This document shows, one piece after another, positions 35,203 to 42,973 of a stretch of 64,000 bases of DNA (positions are counted from its first letter, which is position 1; each line of letters starts with the position of its first letter). The DNA is from Rhizobium bangladeshense. GTDB taxonomy: Bacteria > Pseudomonadota > Alphaproteobacteria > Rhizobiales > Rhizobiaceae. The notes below the pieces were generated by a model. It worked only from the letters and a program-made list of their open reading frames with translations, had not been told where the DNA came from and made no database searches. Where the stretch lies: assembly GCF_001662075.1 (NCBI RefSeq), contig NZ_LYPL01000010.1, positions 1 to 64,000 of the forward strand. The letters are read 5' to 3'. The translations under genes were made by a program, and so were the position numbers.

Positions 35203-36069
35203 ATGAACGAGAAAAAATGGCTGGCTGATGAATTCGAGGCGAACCGGGCACATTTGCGCGCCGCCGCCTATCGCATGCTCGGCTCCCGCAGCGAGGCGGA
35301 GGACGCCGTTCAAGAGGCCTGGCTGCGGTTGAGCCGGGCCGATACGAGCGGTGTCGGAAATCTCAGCGGTTGGCTGACGACGGTCGTGGCGCGTATCTGC
35401 CTCGACATGCTGCGGGCGCGCAAAAGCCGGCGCGAGGAGCCGCTGGATATGCTCGCTCATGCCGGGCTGGCCGATCCTGCGACGGATCCGGAACGCGAGG
35501 CAGCCTTCGCCGATTCCGTCGGCCTGGCACTGCTCGTCGTGCTGCAGACGCTGGCGCCTGCCGAACGTGTCGCTTTCGTGCTGCACGACATGTTCGATCT
35601 GCCGTTCGATGAGATTGCGCCGATTATCGGCCGCTCATCCGCTGCCGCCCGACAGCTCGCAAGCCGCGCGCGCCGAAGAGTGCAGGGCGTGGACGAGGCG
35701 CCGGAGATCGATTTTGCCCACAAGCGGACCATCGCCGAGGCCTTTCTTGCCGCCTCCCGCAGCAGCGATCTGGAGGCGCTGCTTGCAGTGCTCGCGCCCG
35801 ACGTCGTCTTCCGGCCGGATGCAACGGCGGCCCGATATGGCATTGGCGAAATGCGCGGCGCGGCCGATGTGGCCCAGGCCTTCAAGGGTCGGGCACAGGC
35901 GGCGCAGATCGCCGTCGTCAACGGCGAAGTTGGATTTGTCGTGGATATTGGCGGTCAGATTCGCGTCGCGGTGACGCTGGCGATCGGCAATGACAGGATT
36001 GTTGCGATCGACGCCGTCGCCGATCCGGATCATCTGCAACGGATCAACTATTCGATCCTTCGGGATTGA
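35203..36069 (+). CDS. ECF41-type (SigJ-like) RNA polymerase sigma factor with fused C-terminal SnoaL-like domain
   Basis: A 288-residue sigma factor. Region 2 (LRAAAYRMLGSRSEAEDAVQEAWLRL) and region 4 (LAPAERVAFVLHDMFDLPFDEIAPIIGRSSAAARQLASRARRRV) are clear. From about residue 180 there is a SnoaL/NTF2-like extension (IAEAFLAASRSSDLEALLAVLAPDVVFRPD) ending near DPDHLQRI, the counterpart of the NPDKL motif. In this group the extension, not a separate anti-sigma factor, modulates activity. It diverges from the CMD/AhpD-like gene, and promoter motifs of its own class occur on both strands between them. The inducing signal is unknown. Confidence 0.87.
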   Translation: MNEKKWLADEFEANRAHLRAAAYRMLGSRSEAEDAVQEAWLRLSRADTSGVGNLSGWLTTVVARICLDMLRARKSRREEPLDMLAHAGLADPATDPEREAAFADSVGLALLVVLQTLAPAERVAFVLHDMFDLPFDEIAPIIGRSSAAARQLASRARRRVQGVDEAPEIDFAHKRTIAEAFLAASRSSDLEALLAVLAPDVVFRPDATAARYGIGEMRGAADVAQAFKGRAQAAQIAVVNGEVGFVVDIGGQIRVAVTLAIGNDRIVAIDAVADPDHLQRINYSILRD

Positions 36070-36163
36070 AACGTGTTGATGTTCGAAACAGACCGGCTCG
36101 GTAGGAGGGCGCCTCTACGATTGCGGCGTCGCGAGCCGGAGGTGATTTTCCGTGATAGATTCC

Positions 36164-36191
36164 TTGACAGCGATAACCTTGGCTTTATTCT
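36164..36191 (+). promoter_or_regulatory. Candidate sigma-70 promoter of the amidohydrolase gene
   Basis: TTGACA (36164-36169), 16 bp spacer, TATTCT (36186-36191). An AT-rich segment with ATTATAC and GTCATAAT follows and could hold an operator. The predicted start lies about 135 bp before the amidohydrolase ATG. Confidence 0.5.
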
Positions 36192-36332
36192 ATTATACAG
36201 CCTCATATGTCATAATTACGGAATTCCTCAGGTGTGATTGTATGAGCCGCCATCTCTAGTTTCCTTCACTCTCCATAGCGACTTGGACGGATGGGCAGGA
36301 AGCGATTCCCAGATTTCGGAAGGAATACATAT

Positions 36333-37541
36333 ATGTCCGGCGAGCAGGTGAAGAAGCCGCTTCTCCTTACCAATGTCAAACCGGTCGCTGTCGGTGCGGG
36401 TACAGGCGAGGGGGTGATCGACATTCTCGTCGATGGCGAGGGCAGGATCGCTGAGATCGGGTCGTCGCTCGCGGTCTCCCAGGATGTGACGCGCATCAAC
36501 GGCAAGGGTGCCTTCATCTCGCCAGGCTGGATCGACCTGCATGTGCATATCTGGCATGGCGGCACCGACATTTCGATCCGCCCTTCCGAATGCGGTCTCG
36601 AGCGTGGCGTGACAACGCTTGTCGATGCCGGGTCGGCCGGCGAGGCGAATTTCCACGGTTTCCGCGAATATATTATCGAGCCCTCGCGCGAGCGCATCAA
36701 GGCGTTCCTGAACCTCGGCTCGATTGGTCTTGTCGCCTGCAACCGCGTCGCTGAACTGAGGGACATCAGAGATATCGATCTCGACCGCATCCTCGAAGTC
36801 TATGCCGAAAACAGCGAGCATATCGTCGGCATCAAGGTGCGCGCCAGCCACGTCATCACCGGTTCCTGGGGCGTCACCCCGGTCAAGCTCGGCAAGAAGA
36901 TTGCCAAGATCCTCAAAGTGCCGATGATGGTGCATGTCGGCGAGCCGCCGGCGCTCTATGATGAAGTGCTCGAAATCCTCGGCCCCGGCGACGTCGTCAC
37001 CCACTGCTTCAACGGCAAGGCCGGGTCGAGCATCATGGAGGACGAGGATCTCTTCAATCTCGCCGAGCGCTGCGCTTCGGAGGGCATCCGCCTCGACATC
37101 GGCCATGGCGGCGCCTCCTTCTCCTTCAAGGTGGCGGAAGCAGCGATCGCTCGCGGTCTGCTGCCCTTCTCGATCTCGACCGACCTACACGGCCACTCGA
37201 TGAATTTTCCGGTCTGGGACCTGGCGACGACGATGTCAAAGCTGCTCAGCGTCGGCATGCCCTTCGACCAGGTGGTTGAAGCCGTCACCCATGCGCCGGC
37301 ATCGGTCATCAAGCTGCCGATGGAGAACCGGCTTTCGGTCGGCGCGCAGGCGGAATTCACCATTTTCGACCTTGTCGATTCCGACCTCGAGGCGACGGAT
37401 TCCAACGGCGACGTCTCGGTCCTCAACAAGCTGTTCGAGCCGCGCTACGCGGTGATCGGCGCCGAGGCATTCGCTGCCAGCCGCTACGTGCCGCGAGCGC
37501 GCAAGCTCGTGCGCCATAGCCACGGTTATTCGTACCGATAG
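36333..37541 (+). CDS. Amidohydrolase / deacetylase-family metallohydrolase
   Basis: A 402-residue amidohydrolase-superfamily enzyme. The metal-binding HxH lies in WIDLHVHIWHGG, further His ligands are in MMVHVGEPP and VVTHCFNGKAG, and the catalytic aspartate is in FSISTDLHGHS. The dihydroorotase/D-aminoacylase-like subgroup with the opening LLLTNVKPV is annotated as 'amidohydrolase/deacetylase'. GGAAGGA precedes the ATG at 36333; the earlier in-frame start has none. It is a single-gene unit, and the substrate (an N-acyl or cyclic amide compound) is unknown. Confidence 0.82.
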   Translation: MSGEQVKKPLLLTNVKPVAVGAGTGEGVIDILVDGEGRIAEIGSSLAVSQDVTRINGKGAFISPGWIDLHVHIWHGGTDISIRPSECGLERGVTTLVDAGSAGEANFHGFREYIIEPSRERIKAFLNLGSIGLVACNRVAELRDIRDIDLDRILEVYAENSEHIVGIKVRASHVITGSWGVTPVKLGKKIAKILKVPMMVHVGEPPALYDEVLEILGPGDVVTHCFNGKAGSSIMEDEDLFNLAERCASEGIRLDIGHGGASFSFKVAEAAIARGLLPFSISTDLHGHSMNFPVWDLATTMSKLLSVGMPFDQVVEAVTHAPASVIKLPMENRLSVGAQAEFTIFDLVDSDLEATDSNGDVSVLNKLFEPRYAVIGAEAFAASRYVPRARKLVRHSHGYSYR

Positions 37542-37558
37542 GATATACGGCGGATCGA

Positions 37559-38005
37559 TCAGAAATCCGTCCCAAAGGCGTGAGGTGTGTGGTGGTTCCA
37601 GGGATTTACGACAGTAAGTCCCGCGGCTTCAAAGGGGCTGACGTCGCGTGTTGCGACCATAAACCCCTTCGATGCGGCGATGGCGGCAATATATCCGTCC
37701 GGGGTTGGAAATCCTTTGCCGCCCGCACGAGCCCTGACGGCTAGATCGCCATAGTGTCGGGCTGCTTCTGCGTCGAACGACAACACGCGATCCCGAAACA
37801 GTTCGAGTATGCCGCCGAGTGTTTCGGTTAGAGCCGCCTTGCGCCGACCGTCAGGCAGCGCGCCGATGCCAAACAGCAGCTCCGCCAACGTCACACTCGA
37901 CAAATACAAGGTTTCGGCAACCTGCTCGTTCAGCCATGACCGCACAGCCGAATGAGGGGCTGGTTTCATCGCCTCGGAAAGAACGTTCGTATCCAGAACG
38001 ATCAT
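37559..38005 (-). CDS. PIN-domain toxin of the FitB/VapC type
   Basis: A 148-residue PIN-domain ribonuclease with the acidic triad positions visible: Asp in MIVLDTNVLSE, Glu in VTLAELLFGI, and Asp in FPTPDGYIAAIAAS plus a C-terminal VATRDVSPFEAAGL. It cleaves RNA when released from its antitoxin. Its ATG overlaps the antitoxin stop by four bases, the usual arrangement. Confidence 0.88.
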   Translation of the reverse strand: MIVLDTNVLSEAMKPAPHSAVRSWLNEQVAETLYLSSVTLAELLFGIGALPDGRRKAALTETLGGILELFRDRVLSFDAEAARHYGDLAVRARAGGKGFPTPDGYIAAIAASKGFMVATRDVSPFEAAGLTVVNPWNHHTPHAFGTDF

Positions 38006-38256
38006 TCAAACCTCAATGGTTCCGCCGGCGCCCTATCGCGTAGCTGGTCGAGCCCTTCGAAATCAACATTGGACAGCCCTGACTGTCGACCGATTTCCGC
38101 CAAGGCATCCCCCATGCGAATACGCTGCTCGGGTTTCACCGCATTTTCCAGAATGTCACGGACCTCCGCCTCGGTGCTGCGGCCGTGTATCGCCGCCCGC
38201 AGACGCAATGCGCGGTGCACCTCATCGGGCACATTTCGAACTGTCAGAATGGCCAT
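38002..38256 (-). CDS. FitA/VapB-type ribbon-helix-helix antitoxin
   Basis: An 84-residue antitoxin. The N-terminal ribbon-helix-helix reads AILTVRNVPDEVHRALRLRAAIHGRSTEAEVRDIL, and the C-terminal tail (QSGLSNVDFEGLDQLRD) would wrap the toxin. I use the ATG at 38256, seven bases after GGAG; the ATG at 38262 is possible. It is paired with the PIN toxin. Confidence 0.86.
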   Translation of the reverse strand: MAILTVRNVPDEVHRALRLRAAIHGRSTEAEVRDILENAVKPEQRIRMGDALAEIGRQSGLSNVDFEGLDQLRDRAPAEPLRFE

Positions 38257-38272
38257 ATGCAAACTCCGAAGA

Positions 38273-38289
38273 TGCTGTCAATGACAGCA
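38273..38289. promoter_or_regulatory. Palindromic operator of the toxin-antitoxin operon
   Basis: TGCTGTCA-A-TGACAGCA, a perfect 17-bp palindrome 17 bp upstream of the antitoxin start. This is the expected place for autoregulatory binding by the antitoxin-toxin complex. Confidence 0.65.
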
Positions 38290-38327
38290 ATATAGCCATT
38301 ATGCAGTCATGCCGCAATCAGGAGACG

Positions 38328-39167
38328 CTAGCGGTTGCGCCAGCCCATCAGCTTTTCGATCCGCTCCGCCGAATTGCGCACATGCGCGGTATAGTGGTTC
38401 TCGTCGGAAAAAGCCTTCTGCTCCGGCAGCACGATGGAAATGGTGGCGACGCAATGGCCGTCACGGTCGCAGATCGGCGAGGCGATGCAGGCAACCGCAT
38501 AATCCGATTCCCCGGCCTGGATCGACAGGCGGGCCTCGAAGGCCTTTGCGGCGGCTTCCGATAGCGTGCCCGGATCGATCTCGGCGCGGCCGGTCGGCGA
38601 CGAGCGGGCGCAGCGCTTGAAGAGCTCGATGCGCTCCTGCTCCGGCAGATGGCCGACGAGCAGGCGGCCGGATGCTGTCCAGTTCAGCGGCACCCGGGTG
38701 CCGACGCGCGATGCCACCTGGAAGTGGCTCGGGCCATCGGCCATGGCAAGCACCAGCATATAATCGCCGTCGCGGCCGCAGACCTGCACTGTCTCGCCGG
38801 CCTGGCGGCAGAGGTCGTGCATCTCGTGGGTGGCGATGCTCATGAAATCCAGCGACCGGGCATAGGCGAGCCCGTAGTGATAAAGCCGCGCGCCGAGCCA
38901 GATCGAGCCGTCCGCCTGGCGTGTCAGCATGTTCTTCTCGACGAGATCGTCGACGATGACGTAGACGGTCGAAAGCGGCGCCTTCACCGCCTTGGCGATG
39001 GCATAGACGCCGGCGGGCGATCCCGTCTCGTAGAGATGATCGATCACCTGAAGCGCCCGGTCGATGCCGCTGACGCGCGCGCGGCGCGCACCCTTGCCGG
39101 CGGCTTCATCGGCATGGCCCTCATCTTCGGAGTAAACTGCGGGTGATGTCTTTCCGTCCAATTCCAT
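38328..39167 (-). CDS. IclR-family transcriptional regulator
   Basis: A 279-residue regulator with a winged helix (SGIDRALQVIDHLYETGSPAGVYAIAKAVKAPLSTVYVIVDDLVEKNML) and an IclR effector domain (WTASGRLLVGHLPEQERIELF, then DYAVACIASPICDRDGHCVATISIVLPEQ). I start at 39167 because GAGG lies four bases upstream. No adjacent operon is obvious; the amidohydrolase and SDR genes are possible targets. Confidence 0.85.
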   Translation of the reverse strand: MELDGKTSPAVYSEDEGHADEAAGKGARRARVSGIDRALQVIDHLYETGSPAGVYAIAKAVKAPLSTVYVIVDDLVEKNMLTRQADGSIWLGARLYHYGLAYARSLDFMSIATHEMHDLCRQAGETVQVCGRDGDYMLVLAMADGPSHFQVASRVGTRVPLNWTASGRLLVGHLPEQERIELFKRCARSSPTGRAEIDPGTLSEAAAKAFEARLSIQAGESDYAVACIASPICDRDGHCVATISIVLPEQKAFSDENHYTAHVRNSAERIEKLMGWRNR

Positions 39168-39423
39168 GCACCTCGTTAACACTGCGATCGTGTTACATTA
39201 CTATGGCATAGCGGTCGCTGTGGCAAATCGCAACATTTTGTAGGTTGATCACGTCGGCGGGTGTGCGCAATTCGCTGAGACGGACCCCTACTTCCTCCCT
39301 CGACACGCACCATGATGCATCCTCGATGTTTCCGGTCATTTTAATCCGAAAACAATGCAGTCGTAATCCCGCTTGGAACAACAAGCCGCAGCCTGAGTTT
39401 GACCCCGAACCCAGGAGGTCATG

Positions 39424-40281
39424 ATGACGAATTATCCGACACCGCCTTTCCCGTCCCAGAAACAGCCCATGCCGGGTTTTACCGCACAAATGGATCCCGT
39501 CCCCGATCATGGCGAGAAAAGCTATCGCGGTTCCGAACGGTTGAAGGGCAAGCGGGCGATTATCACCGGCGGCGATAGCGGCATCGGCCGGGCGGTGGCC
39601 ATCGCCTATGCCAGGGAAGGCGCCGACTTGGTGATTTCCTATCTCGACGAGGATGAAGACGCCGACGATACGAAGCGACTCGTCGAAGAGGCCGGACGCA
39701 AGGCCGTGCTCGTCAGCGGCGATATCCAGGATCCGGCTCATTGCCGGCAGATCGTCGACACCGCGGTCAAGGAGCTTGGCGGCATCGACATTCTCGTCAA
39801 CAATGCCGCGCATCAGGCAAGTTTCAAGAGCATCGACGAAATCAGCGACGAGGAGTGGGAACTGACCTTCAAGGTCAACATCCACGCGATGTTCTACCTG
39901 ACCAAGGCTGCCGTCCCCCATATGAAGCCCGGCAGCGCTATCATCAATACCGCCTCGATCAACTCCGACAGTCCGAATCCGACACTGCTCGCCTATGCGA
40001 CGACCAAGGGGGCGATCCAGAATTTCACTGCCGGCCTCGCCCAGCTGCTGGCCGAGAAAGGCATTCGCGCCAACGCCGTGGCACCGGGGCCGATCTGGAC
40101 GCCGCTCATTCCCTCGACGCTTCCTGAGGAAAGCGTCAGCAATTTCGGCAAGCAGGTGCCGATGAAACGGCCGGGCCAGCCGGCCGAGCTTGCAACAGCC
40201 TACGTGATGCTGGCCGATCCTTTGTCGAGCTATGTCTCCGGCACGACAATCGCGGTCACCGGCGGCAAGCCGATCCTGTGA
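39424..40281 (+). CDS. SDR-family oxidoreductase (YhdF/YghA-type, NAD(P)-dependent)
   Basis: A 285-residue short-chain dehydrogenase with the N-terminal extension (PFPSQKQPMPG and MDPVPDHGEKSYRGSERLKGK) found in the YhdF/YghA/GsiB-associated subgroup. TGGDSGIGRAVA binds the cofactor, NNAAHQ follows, and the catalytic Y-x-x-x-K is in AYATTKGAIQ. These proteins are often induced by general stress in rhizobia. AGGAGG precedes two adjacent ATGs; 39424 gives the better spacing. Confidence 0.87.
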   Translation: MTNYPTPPFPSQKQPMPGFTAQMDPVPDHGEKSYRGSERLKGKRAIITGGDSGIGRAVAIAYAREGADLVISYLDEDEDADDTKRLVEEAGRKAVLVSGDIQDPAHCRQIVDTAVKELGGIDILVNNAAHQASFKSIDEISDEEWELTFKVNIHAMFYLTKAAVPHMKPGSAIINTASINSDSPNPTLLAYATTKGAIQNFTAGLAQLLAEKGIRANAVAPGPIWTPLIPSTLPEESVSNFGKQVPMKRPGQPAELATAYVMLADPLSSYVSGTTIAVTGGKPIL

Positions 40282-40335
40282 TGCAGGTCGGACGGAATTG
40301 GCGGTTCCGGGTGAAAGACCTGCTTGAACGAGGAG

Positions 40336-40374
40336 CTGAAGCGTGTCGATCAAGTCTGATGTGACACGCTTCAG
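40336..40374. repeat. Long palindrome, relative of the element at 125-168
   Basis: Arms CTGAAGCGTGTC (40336-40347) and GACACGCTTCAG (40363-40374) pair perfectly around a 15-nt loop containing ATCA-N4-TGAT. It lies after the SDR gene. Its right arm contains the stop codon of the hydantoinase remnant. Confidence 0.75.
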
Positions 40375-40575
40375 TGCGGCCTGCCGAAGCCGCCGCCGGT
40401 CGGCGTCGTGACGATCACGGCGTCCCCGGCGGCGAGCATTGCCTGGTCGCAGCCTTCGAGCCATTCGACGGTGCCGTCGGCGCGACGGATCTCGGTTTTC
40501 CCCCAGCTGTCCGTCTTTCCCGCCGAACAGGCCGAACGGCCGGATCGTTCGATGCGAGGAGAGAATGCCCTCAGG
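40371..40575 (-). pseudogene. Frameshifted C-terminal remnant of a hydantoinase B / oxoprolinase subunit
   Basis: On the minus strand one frame reads GILSSHRTIRPFGLFGGKDGQ, then the homology continues in the next frame as RRADGTVEWLEGCDQAMLAAG and VIVTTPTGGGFGRPH before a stop at 40371-40373. This order (glycine-rich FGLFGGK.G, then GD..V..TPTGGGFG) is the C-terminus of HyuB-family proteins. The two parts are in different frames, and the remaining 500 or so residues are absent, so it is a decayed fragment. Confidence 0.7.
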
Positions 40576-40680
40576 GCGCTTTCCGGTCACTACGATCAAG
40601 CAGCAAGGGCCGCCGCCTCTTTATGACGACAGCCCTTGTCGGGGGCAGGGAGAGATCCCCCGGTATTCAGAAAGTTGTTT

Positions 40681-40896
40681 TCAGCAGAAGCAGGGCATCG
40701 CAGGCAGATTGGCGCGGCTTGCGAGTGCTCCGATCATTTTGCCGACCGGCGTCGGGCGCGGTTCGCGGTTCCCGGCGGCCGTCTCCAGGAGTTGCTTGAA
40801 ATCTTCAAGCTTCACGCCGTCGGCGCGCAATACCATGGCGATCAGGGGGTCGCGGAGGGCTTCGGATATCGTCAGGTCGTCTCTGGTCTTTCTCAT
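40681..40896 (-). CDS. Conserved-looking small hypothetical protein
   Basis: A 71-residue protein starting MRKTRDDLTISEALRDPLIAMVLRADGVKLEDF and ending in a cysteine-containing tail. An excellent ribosome binding site (AAGGAGG) lies seven bases before the ATG at 40896, which is why I prefer this start. It is soluble and mostly helical by composition. It diverges from the TetR gene at 41025. I do not recognise a named family. Confidence 0.65.
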   Translation of the reverse strand: MRKTRDDLTISEALRDPLIAMVLRADGVKLEDFKQLLETAAGNREPRPTPVGKMIGALASRANLPAMPCFC

Positions 40897-40980
40897 GGCT
40901 TGTCCTCCTTTCGTGGGCGGTCGCCCGTGTTCCACTTTGCGTCGCCAAGCCCTCGGCATTGACTTTGGCAGCCTGTGGTG

Positions 40981-41019
40981 TTACCGGTAAGTAACAATAC
41001 AGTTGTTACCGATCGGTCA
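40981..41019. promoter_or_regulatory. Candidate TetR operators between the small gene and the TetR gene
   Basis: TTACCGGTAA (40981-40990) is a perfect 10-bp palindrome, and TTACCGATCGGTCA (41006-41019) is a palindrome with one mismatch. Both resemble TetR-family operators with an ACCGATCGGT core and lie immediately upstream of the TetR start, so autorepression is likely. Confidence 0.55.
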
Positions 41020-41024
41020 CATTG

Positions 41025-41648
41025 ATGTCAAGGACTTCGTCCGCAAAAAAATCAGAAACTTCGAGTGAAATCTCCGCCGCCGCTCCAGAAGATCGCATCC
41101 CTCCGCGGGAGCGCATCGTCTCGACCGCCTCCGAGCTTTTCCGCGAACACGGCATTCGCGGCATCGGCGTCGATGCCATCGCCGATGCGGCATCGACCAA
41201 CAAGATGACGCTTTACCGGCATTTCGGCTCGAAGGACGAGCTCGTCTGCGAGACACTGCGCCGCGCCTCCGAAAAGGCGGATGCCATCTGGCGGGATCTG
41301 GAGGCGGCCCATCCCGGCGATCCCGGCGCCCAGTTGGACGCCTGGGTCGAGATGCGGGCGCAATGTCTGAACGGCGAGCCCGCCGGCTGCGATCTCGCCA
41401 ATGCCGCCATCGAACTGAAGGGCGAGGGCCATCCTGCCCACGAGATGATCGAGAGGCACAAGGCCGAACAGCGCGATCGTCTGGCCGCGCTCTGTTCGGC
41501 AGCCGATGCGCGCGAACCTCAACTCCTTGCCGATACGCTGACGCTGCTGCTCGAAGGCGCGCGCGTCAGCCGCCAGGCTATGGGTGCCGCAAGCTGTTGC
41601 GGTCATTTCGCCAAGGCCTGCAGGGCGGCGATCGCCTCTTTCACCTGA
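41025..41648 (+). CDS. TetR-family transcriptional regulator
   Basis: A 207-residue regulator. After a polar N-terminal stretch the HTH reads RERIVSTASELFREHGIRGIGVDAIADAASTNKMTLYRHFGSKDELV. The C-terminal ligand domain (cysteine-containing, ending CCGHFAKACRAAIASF) is of the TetR_C type seen in AcrR-like repressors. I start at the ATG at 41025; the preceding TTG is less likely. Two operator-like palindromes lie just ahead. Confidence 0.85.
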   Translation: MSRTSSAKKSETSSEISAAAPEDRIPPRERIVSTASELFREHGIRGIGVDAIADAASTNKMTLYRHFGSKDELVCETLRRASEKADAIWRDLEAAHPGDPGAQLDAWVEMRAQCLNGEPAGCDLANAAIELKGEGHPAHEMIERHKAEQRDRLAALCSAADAREPQLLADTLTLLLEGARVSRQAMGAASCCGHFAKACRAAIASFT

Positions 41649-41713
41649 CCTCCGGGGAACCTTGCCGCCTCTATGCCGTTTTTCCATCACCGGAAGGCGA
41701 TGTGGAGGCAGAG

Positions 41714-41911
41714 ATGAACTACGTCTATCTCAAGCGCCTATATGCCAAACGCGCCGAGCTTGAAGCCAAGCTGGAGCTTCACGATGCGCGCTATTGTTTC
41801 GGCGAGGAAGAGGTCGATGACGGCACCGACAGCGATCTGCGTCAGCGATTGAGCGAGGTCTCCGATGAGATCGCCGCCTTGGAGAGCAGAGCGGCTACTC
41901 CCTGGCGCTGA
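41714..41911 (+). CDS. Small coiled-coil hypothetical protein
   Basis: A 65-residue acidic protein: KRLYAKRAELEAKLELHDARY, then DLRQRLSEVSDEIAALESR, with heptad spacing consistent with a helical hairpin. GGAGGCAG precedes the ATG. It overlaps the convergent DUF1810 gene by 17 bases at the 3' end. No family recognised. Confidence 0.55.
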   Translation: MNYVYLKRLYAKRAELEAKLELHDARYCFGEEEVDDGTDSDLRQRLSEVSDEIAALESRAATPWR

Positions 41912-42332
41912 GGATCTCCATCGTCCGCTCGTCGAATTGTCCCTCATAAAAACGCTCGATCGCCTGGTGGAAGGGCGAGCCGTGATCGCTGATCGCAGCA
42001 AACAGCGTCATCGATGAGCGCAGCTTGAAGTCATCGGGCGAGCCGAGGATTTCATGCGCCGATCGGCCCTTGACCGATAAAATCGCCTCGACGCAGCGCA
42101 GCAGCCGGCTTGAAAGAATGGGGTGGGCGAGATAGGCGGCGGCTTCCTCGGCCGAACGGATCGCATATTTTTGCGCCATCGCCGACGTGCCGAGACCTGA
42201 TATCTGAGGGAAGATGAACCACATCCAGTGGGACGTCTTGTGCCCCGCTTGCAGCTCGGAGAGCGCCTGTTGGTAGATGCCGTTCTGGGCTTCGACGAAG
42301 CGGTCGAGGTTAAAATCGAGATCACCGGCCAT
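41895..42332 (-). CDS. DUF1810 family protein
   Basis: A 145-residue protein with the family hallmarks FVEAQNGIYQQALSELQAGHKTSHWMWFIFPQISGLG, then YLAHPILSSRLLRC and the C-terminal FYEGQFDERTMEIL. The fold is related to YciN/calpastatin-like proteins; a role in NADAR-type or nucleotide metabolism has been suggested for relatives but is not settled. GGGAAAG precedes the ATG at 42332; the longer frame upstream is proline-rich and unlikely to be coding. Confidence 0.85.
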   Translation of the reverse strand: MAGDLDFNLDRFVEAQNGIYQQALSELQAGHKTSHWMWFIFPQISGLGTSAMAQKYAIRSAEEAAAYLAHPILSSRLLRCVEAILSVKGRSAHEILGSPDDFKLRSSMTLFAAISDHGSPFHQAIERFYEGQFDERTMEILSARE

Positions 42333-42423
42333 GGTTCTTTCCCTTTTCCTGCTGTCTTTGCAGCCTGGGCCAAGGGGCTCCATGCCCGGCGAAACTTTTC
42401 TGCCCGGCGAAGTGGCCGGGCTG

Positions 42424-42738
42424 TCAGCAGACCCTTTCAGCGTAGGGGCTGCTGTCGCGGCAATGGCCGTAAGCCGGATGATGCGGCGGATTATCGCCGG
42501 CGGGTGCGGCAATGGCCGATGTCGTCATCGGATCGGTATTGCCGGAAGAATATGCGGCAAAACCCGCAAAGCTCAAGACAAGCAATGCGCCGACAATGAC
42601 AACGCGCTCAACGCCCGACAGTTTCTGGGCACTGAGATGTTCCGCATATTCGCGCTCGCCGGCGCCGGCCGTTTCGTCCTCTTTCACGTGGACGGTTACC
42701 ATATCCTGGTGACGGCTTAAAGTTTCACAATCTGTCAT
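42424..42738 (-). CDS. Hypothetical single-pass membrane protein
   Basis: A 104-residue protein with an acidic/histidine-containing cytoplasmic stretch (RHQDMVTVHVKEDETAGAG), one transmembrane helix (VERVVIVGALLVLSFAGFAAY), and a proline/histidine-rich tail (GDNPPHHPAYGH). AGGAGT lies seven bases ahead of the ATG at 42738. No family recognised. Confidence 0.55.
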   Translation of the reverse strand: MTDCETLSRHQDMVTVHVKEDETAGAGEREYAEHLSAQKLSGVERVVIVGALLVLSFAGFAAYSSGNTDPMTTSAIAAPAGDNPPHHPAYGHCRDSSPYAERVC

Positions 42739-42973
42739 TCTAATACTCCTGCAACGCATGCAGAGTCGCGTCCCGAGGGTAAACCCTCACCCTCGCGCCG
42801 AATCCTACTCCAAATGCGAGCATCATGTGTGTCTTCAATCGCGGCAATTGAAGGGGCGATCTGCAAACGCAGTGTTCAGAAAATCGAACTAATGCATGCA
42901 AAATATCGTGAAGCTCTGGCTCGCCGAAATGATCCGCGGTAATCCGGAGAGATATTTCGTCTGGATGGGTCCC

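Noticed and set aside
42779..42792. GAGGGT-AA-ACCCTC palindrome ahead of the amidase
   Set aside because: Short GC dyad without a clear partner site or position relative to a promoter; too weak to call.
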